A DNA stretch of 64,000 nucleotides from Morchella semilibera. Its lineage: Eukaryota > Ascomycota > Pezizomycetes > Pezizales > Morchellaceae. This document shows positions 61,506 through 64,000 of this stretch, piece after piece. A model generated the notes under the pieces. That model made no database searches and was not told the origin of the DNA. It was given only the letters and a program-made list of their open reading frames with translations. The stretch spans positions 434,001 to 498,000 of the forward strand of contig WBVU01000022.1 in the NCBI GenBank assembly GCA_009192285.1, given 5' to 3'. A program made the translations under genes and the position numbers. Positions within the stretch are counted from its first letter, which is position 1. Each line of letters opens with the position of its first letter.

Positions 61506-62863
61506 TTACGACCTGTACCAGTTGCCGGCTGGGTCACCCAAACACTCGCCAAGGGTTACCACTAAATTGTCACACCTGTCAACTAATGCCCTGAAACAAC
61601 AGAAGATAGATAGCAAGAAACTTACTCTTGTAACCCGCCTCTGCAAACCTCCTGATCATATATGGCGCAAGATCCAAGCTGGTCTGAGGGTGAACATCAT
61701 GCGCAATTGTCAAGAAATTCTTTGAATTCGGGTTGGTTCCTGCCAAAGCTCTGTTGACATTATCCTTGCTGTTCTGGATGTTTCCAAGCTGGTTGTAGTC
61801 GTCCGTGTCCAGATCAAAGTAGATGATATGGTACCCAAGATCGGCCATTGTCGCCTGACATGCGCCAGTGCAAGACGAGTACGGCGGCCTCATGTAGGTT
61901 GGGAAACGGCCAATGATTTTGACAAGAGCGGCTTCAAGATGGTACATCTCGTTCCTGCGGGCCTCTTCTGAGATAGCAGAGAGATCCTGGTGCGACCAAG
62001 TGTGCGAGGCGACCTGGTGCCCGTTGTTGTACATGCGTTGAATCACTTTGTCCCAGCCCTTTGACGGGTCGTCGATGTTGCCCTTGTCAAGGTTGCTTCC
62101 ACTATTTTCCTTCATCAGATACCAACCGGGGTAAGAGAGAAGGTAGGAATCGACTTACGTGACGAAGAACGTCGCTTTTGCGCCAGCGGTTGCTAGAGAG
62201 TCGAGGAGACTGTTGGTATATCTATTTCAGAGATAATGAATTAGCAAGGGTTAGGGTTAGCAGTACGTTTGGGAGGGGGCTTATATACTTATATGGTCCA
62301 TCATCAAACGTCAAGGCAACTGTTCCGGGGGTTGCACAATGATACACGCCGCCGCCGCCTGGAAATGTTAGCGTGTTGTTAAATCGAGTGGGAAGGATAT
62401 AAAATTTGGGGATATACCATAAAGGACATTGCCACCCTGTGATCTAGCAGTGCTTGACGTGCTACCACCCGAGGTACCACTGTTGGGGGCGTCGCAACGC
62501 TGCGGTAGGTTTATATATTAGCAGCACATACATGTGAAAATACCCAGCATCGATCAAGAAGAACTTACACCGAACTGAGGCTGACAGCCAGTACCACAGT
62601 ATGCTGGGGTGTCACCACACCATCTGCGATCGAATTCTAAGTATTTCTCTTGGCCACAATGGTATCATACATTTCACTTACCCATTCTGAGAGCAACAAG
62701 AACCGCCGATACTACCTGAATTGCAGGTTTGGCCTTTGTTAACACCAGCGCCTACATTCCCGCAAGTACCATCCGAAGAACCGCGACTTTGGAGGTTCAT
62801 GAATGATGGGGTTGCTAGCGCAAGGGCCGGTGAGAGAGCGAGGAGGAGGGTGGAGAGATGCAT
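61506..62863 (-). CDS. Chitin deacetylase-like CE4 enzyme with N-terminal CBM18
   Basis: CE4 chitin deacetylases convert chitin to chitosan at the wall or outside the cell. Seven exons (62682-62863, 62569-62623, 62418-62499, 62289-62358, 62159-62221, 61626-62101, 61506-61561) join in phase across six introns of 57-69 bp to 327 residues. A signal peptide (MHLSTLLLALSPALALA) precedes a CBM18 chitin-binding module with eight Cys (TCGNVGAGVNKGQTC, SCCSQNGWCGDTPAYCG, GCQPQFGRC) and a short Ser/Thr/Gly linker. The NodB domain shows all motifs: TFDDGP (metal-binding Asp), SHTWSHQD (metal-binding His pair), RPPYSS, DLDTDDYN and TIAHDVH. The last exon gives the family ending MVTLGECLGDPAGNWYRS. I chose the final acceptor (CAATTTAG) because it gives this ending; a nearer CAG would insert about nine residues. 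Confidence 0.92.
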
Positions 62864-64000
62864 TATGGGCGTCTATGTAGGTGAGTATTAGAAGTACTAG
62901 GAACGAGTATTAAGGAGAATATTGAGCGTGATGGAGAATCTTGGGAAGGGAGGAAGGTCAATGGGAGGGGGGGTTTATATGGTAGGACTTGTAGAATACC
63001 AAGAGAATGAGAAGGGCCGAGTTAACTGGATTCTATTATAGAAGAGGAAATATCGAACGAGGAATCACAAAAAAGAAAGGAAGATGAAGGGAAAAGCACA
63101 TAACAAAGACAGCACAGCAGGAGTAGGGCAACACAGTTCAGATGAATGCACCAAGATTAGGTTGGGTCTAGTTCGGGTCAATAGTGTGTGAATCCACCCC
63201 AATTGCAAATACTCAAACTACATATCATGTCACGGATTAATGTCTTGAATATTTCTGATTCGTAGAAGCGGCTGTTCAAACAAACCTTGCAGATGGCCAA
63301 GTCAGCCAGTGTTCAGAAGGTAAATACCTGCCGCTCTATTTCCGCATCAATGAGAGAGAAGGTTGTTATATTTTTAGTGACGGGTTCGCCTTCTTTCAGG
63401 GGGCCGGGGAGAGGTGATGTCTCGGCGGTCTCGGCGTGTCTCGGCGGAGAGAATCGATTGGGTGATGATGCACTGTAGTTGGACTTTTTTTTTTTTATTT
63501 TATTTATCTGACCGACCGACCACTTGATTAATTCCGAAAGAACTGATCTGGTAATATGTACTTGTAGAAGTAGAGTAGATATATGCATTTACCCTCTAAT
63601 TAGAAGATGCGTGCAATGTTCCGTGGAATGACGTGGTAGTACCTATATTATCTCCAGCTCTGGAGCTTTTTCTCTAGCAAGAGAGTAGATCAGTACTTCT
63701 ATCAGTACCAAGGTCTTAAGGCCCTGTAAATAGGGTGAATCATTTCTTGTAGGAGTAGTACCAGCCCTGGAGAGTGTAGGACATTCAAACGATACCAAGT
63801 TACCAACTGGGTGAATGCATGCGTGAGCGCGATGGAGAGACGTAAAGTTAGAGTAGATTAGGGTGAATAGGCAGGCAGCCACTGCAGTACTGGCCAACAA
63901 GTCAACAAACCCATCCAGCCAGATAGCGATAATCAGATACATAGAAGAAAAAAAGTGCAATAAGCAATGCACCTTTAGAGTAGAATTCTCAACCTAACCA
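62864..64000. other. Upstream region of chitin deacetylase gene, no other gene seen
   Basis: Purine-rich leader and promoter of the CE4 gene followed by AT-rich sequence to the window end. Short frames on both strands lack recognisable domains. Confidence 0.5.
62974..62979 (-). promoter_or_regulatory. Candidate TATA box of the chitin deacetylase gene
   Basis: TATAAA on the minus strand, 111 bp upstream of the ATG at 62863. Assigned by position and sequence only. Confidence 0.4.

Noticed and set aside
24287-62863. A secondary-metabolite or dedicated polysaccharide-degradation gene cluster
   Set aside because: No PKS, NRPS or terpene core gene is visible, and the carbohydrate genes are separated by unrelated genes and 6-30 kb gaps.
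1-64000. tRNA, 5S rRNA and CRISPR arrays
   Set aside because: GGTTCGA-like strings (for example at 31236 and 53293) lack the rest of a tRNA, and no regularly spaced direct-repeat array exists.

Overview
The window reads as nuclear DNA of a filamentous ascomycete. Genes have short GT-AG introns (mostly 50-200 bp), and the recognisable products are typically fungal: a Zn2Cys6 activator, a GH7 cellobiohydrolase, a GH27 alpha-galactosidase, a CBM18-CE4 chitin deacetylase, a tyrosinase and Pho88/Snd3. About a dozen genes in 64 kb, separated by gaps of up to 6 kb that hold small decayed repeats, suggest a gene-sparse genome such as a pezizomycete. That placement is an inference and is weak.

Layout. 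1-11 kb: a 778-residue Asp-rich, Cys-rich protein of unknown function (minus), a 275-residue unknown protein (plus) and a class 1A dihydroorotate dehydrogenase (minus) broken by a one-base frameshift. 11-13.6 kb: a four-exon gene that fuses an unknown N-terminal region and a long Arg/Glu/Met/Gln helix to a short-chain dehydrogenase whose catalytic Lys is Ala. 16.3-18.4 kb: a trypsin-like protease gene broken by at least three frame changes. 24-27 kb: secreted GH7 cellobiohydrolase and a small secreted, probably GPI-anchored protein. 33-37 kb: a zinc-cluster transcription factor that appears to contain a 1.2 kb intron. 39 kb: a small spliced unknown gene. 45.7-46.6 kb: PHO88. 52-54 kb: tyrosinase. 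58-63 kb: GH27 alpha-galactosidase and CBM18-CE4 chitin deacetylase, which converge on each other.

The genes do not form an obvious cluster. Four concern extracellular or cell-wall polysaccharide or surface biology (GH7, small GPI-type protein, GH27, CE4). The rest are unrelated housekeeping, regulatory or pigment genes.

The most striking non-genic signal is the palindrome TACATGTA. I count 37 copies by eye, none in a predicted coding exon, clustered near 4.7-5.0, 22.9-23.9, 47.2-48.3 and 54.7-56.4 kb. The gaps also hold short foldback and MITE-like elements, two of which have arms differing only by transitions, and a four-copy repeat family bounded by G/C runs. I found no rRNA, tRNA, CRISPR array or intact transposase or reverse transcriptase. 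Exon coordinates were worked out by hand from reading frames and splice signals.
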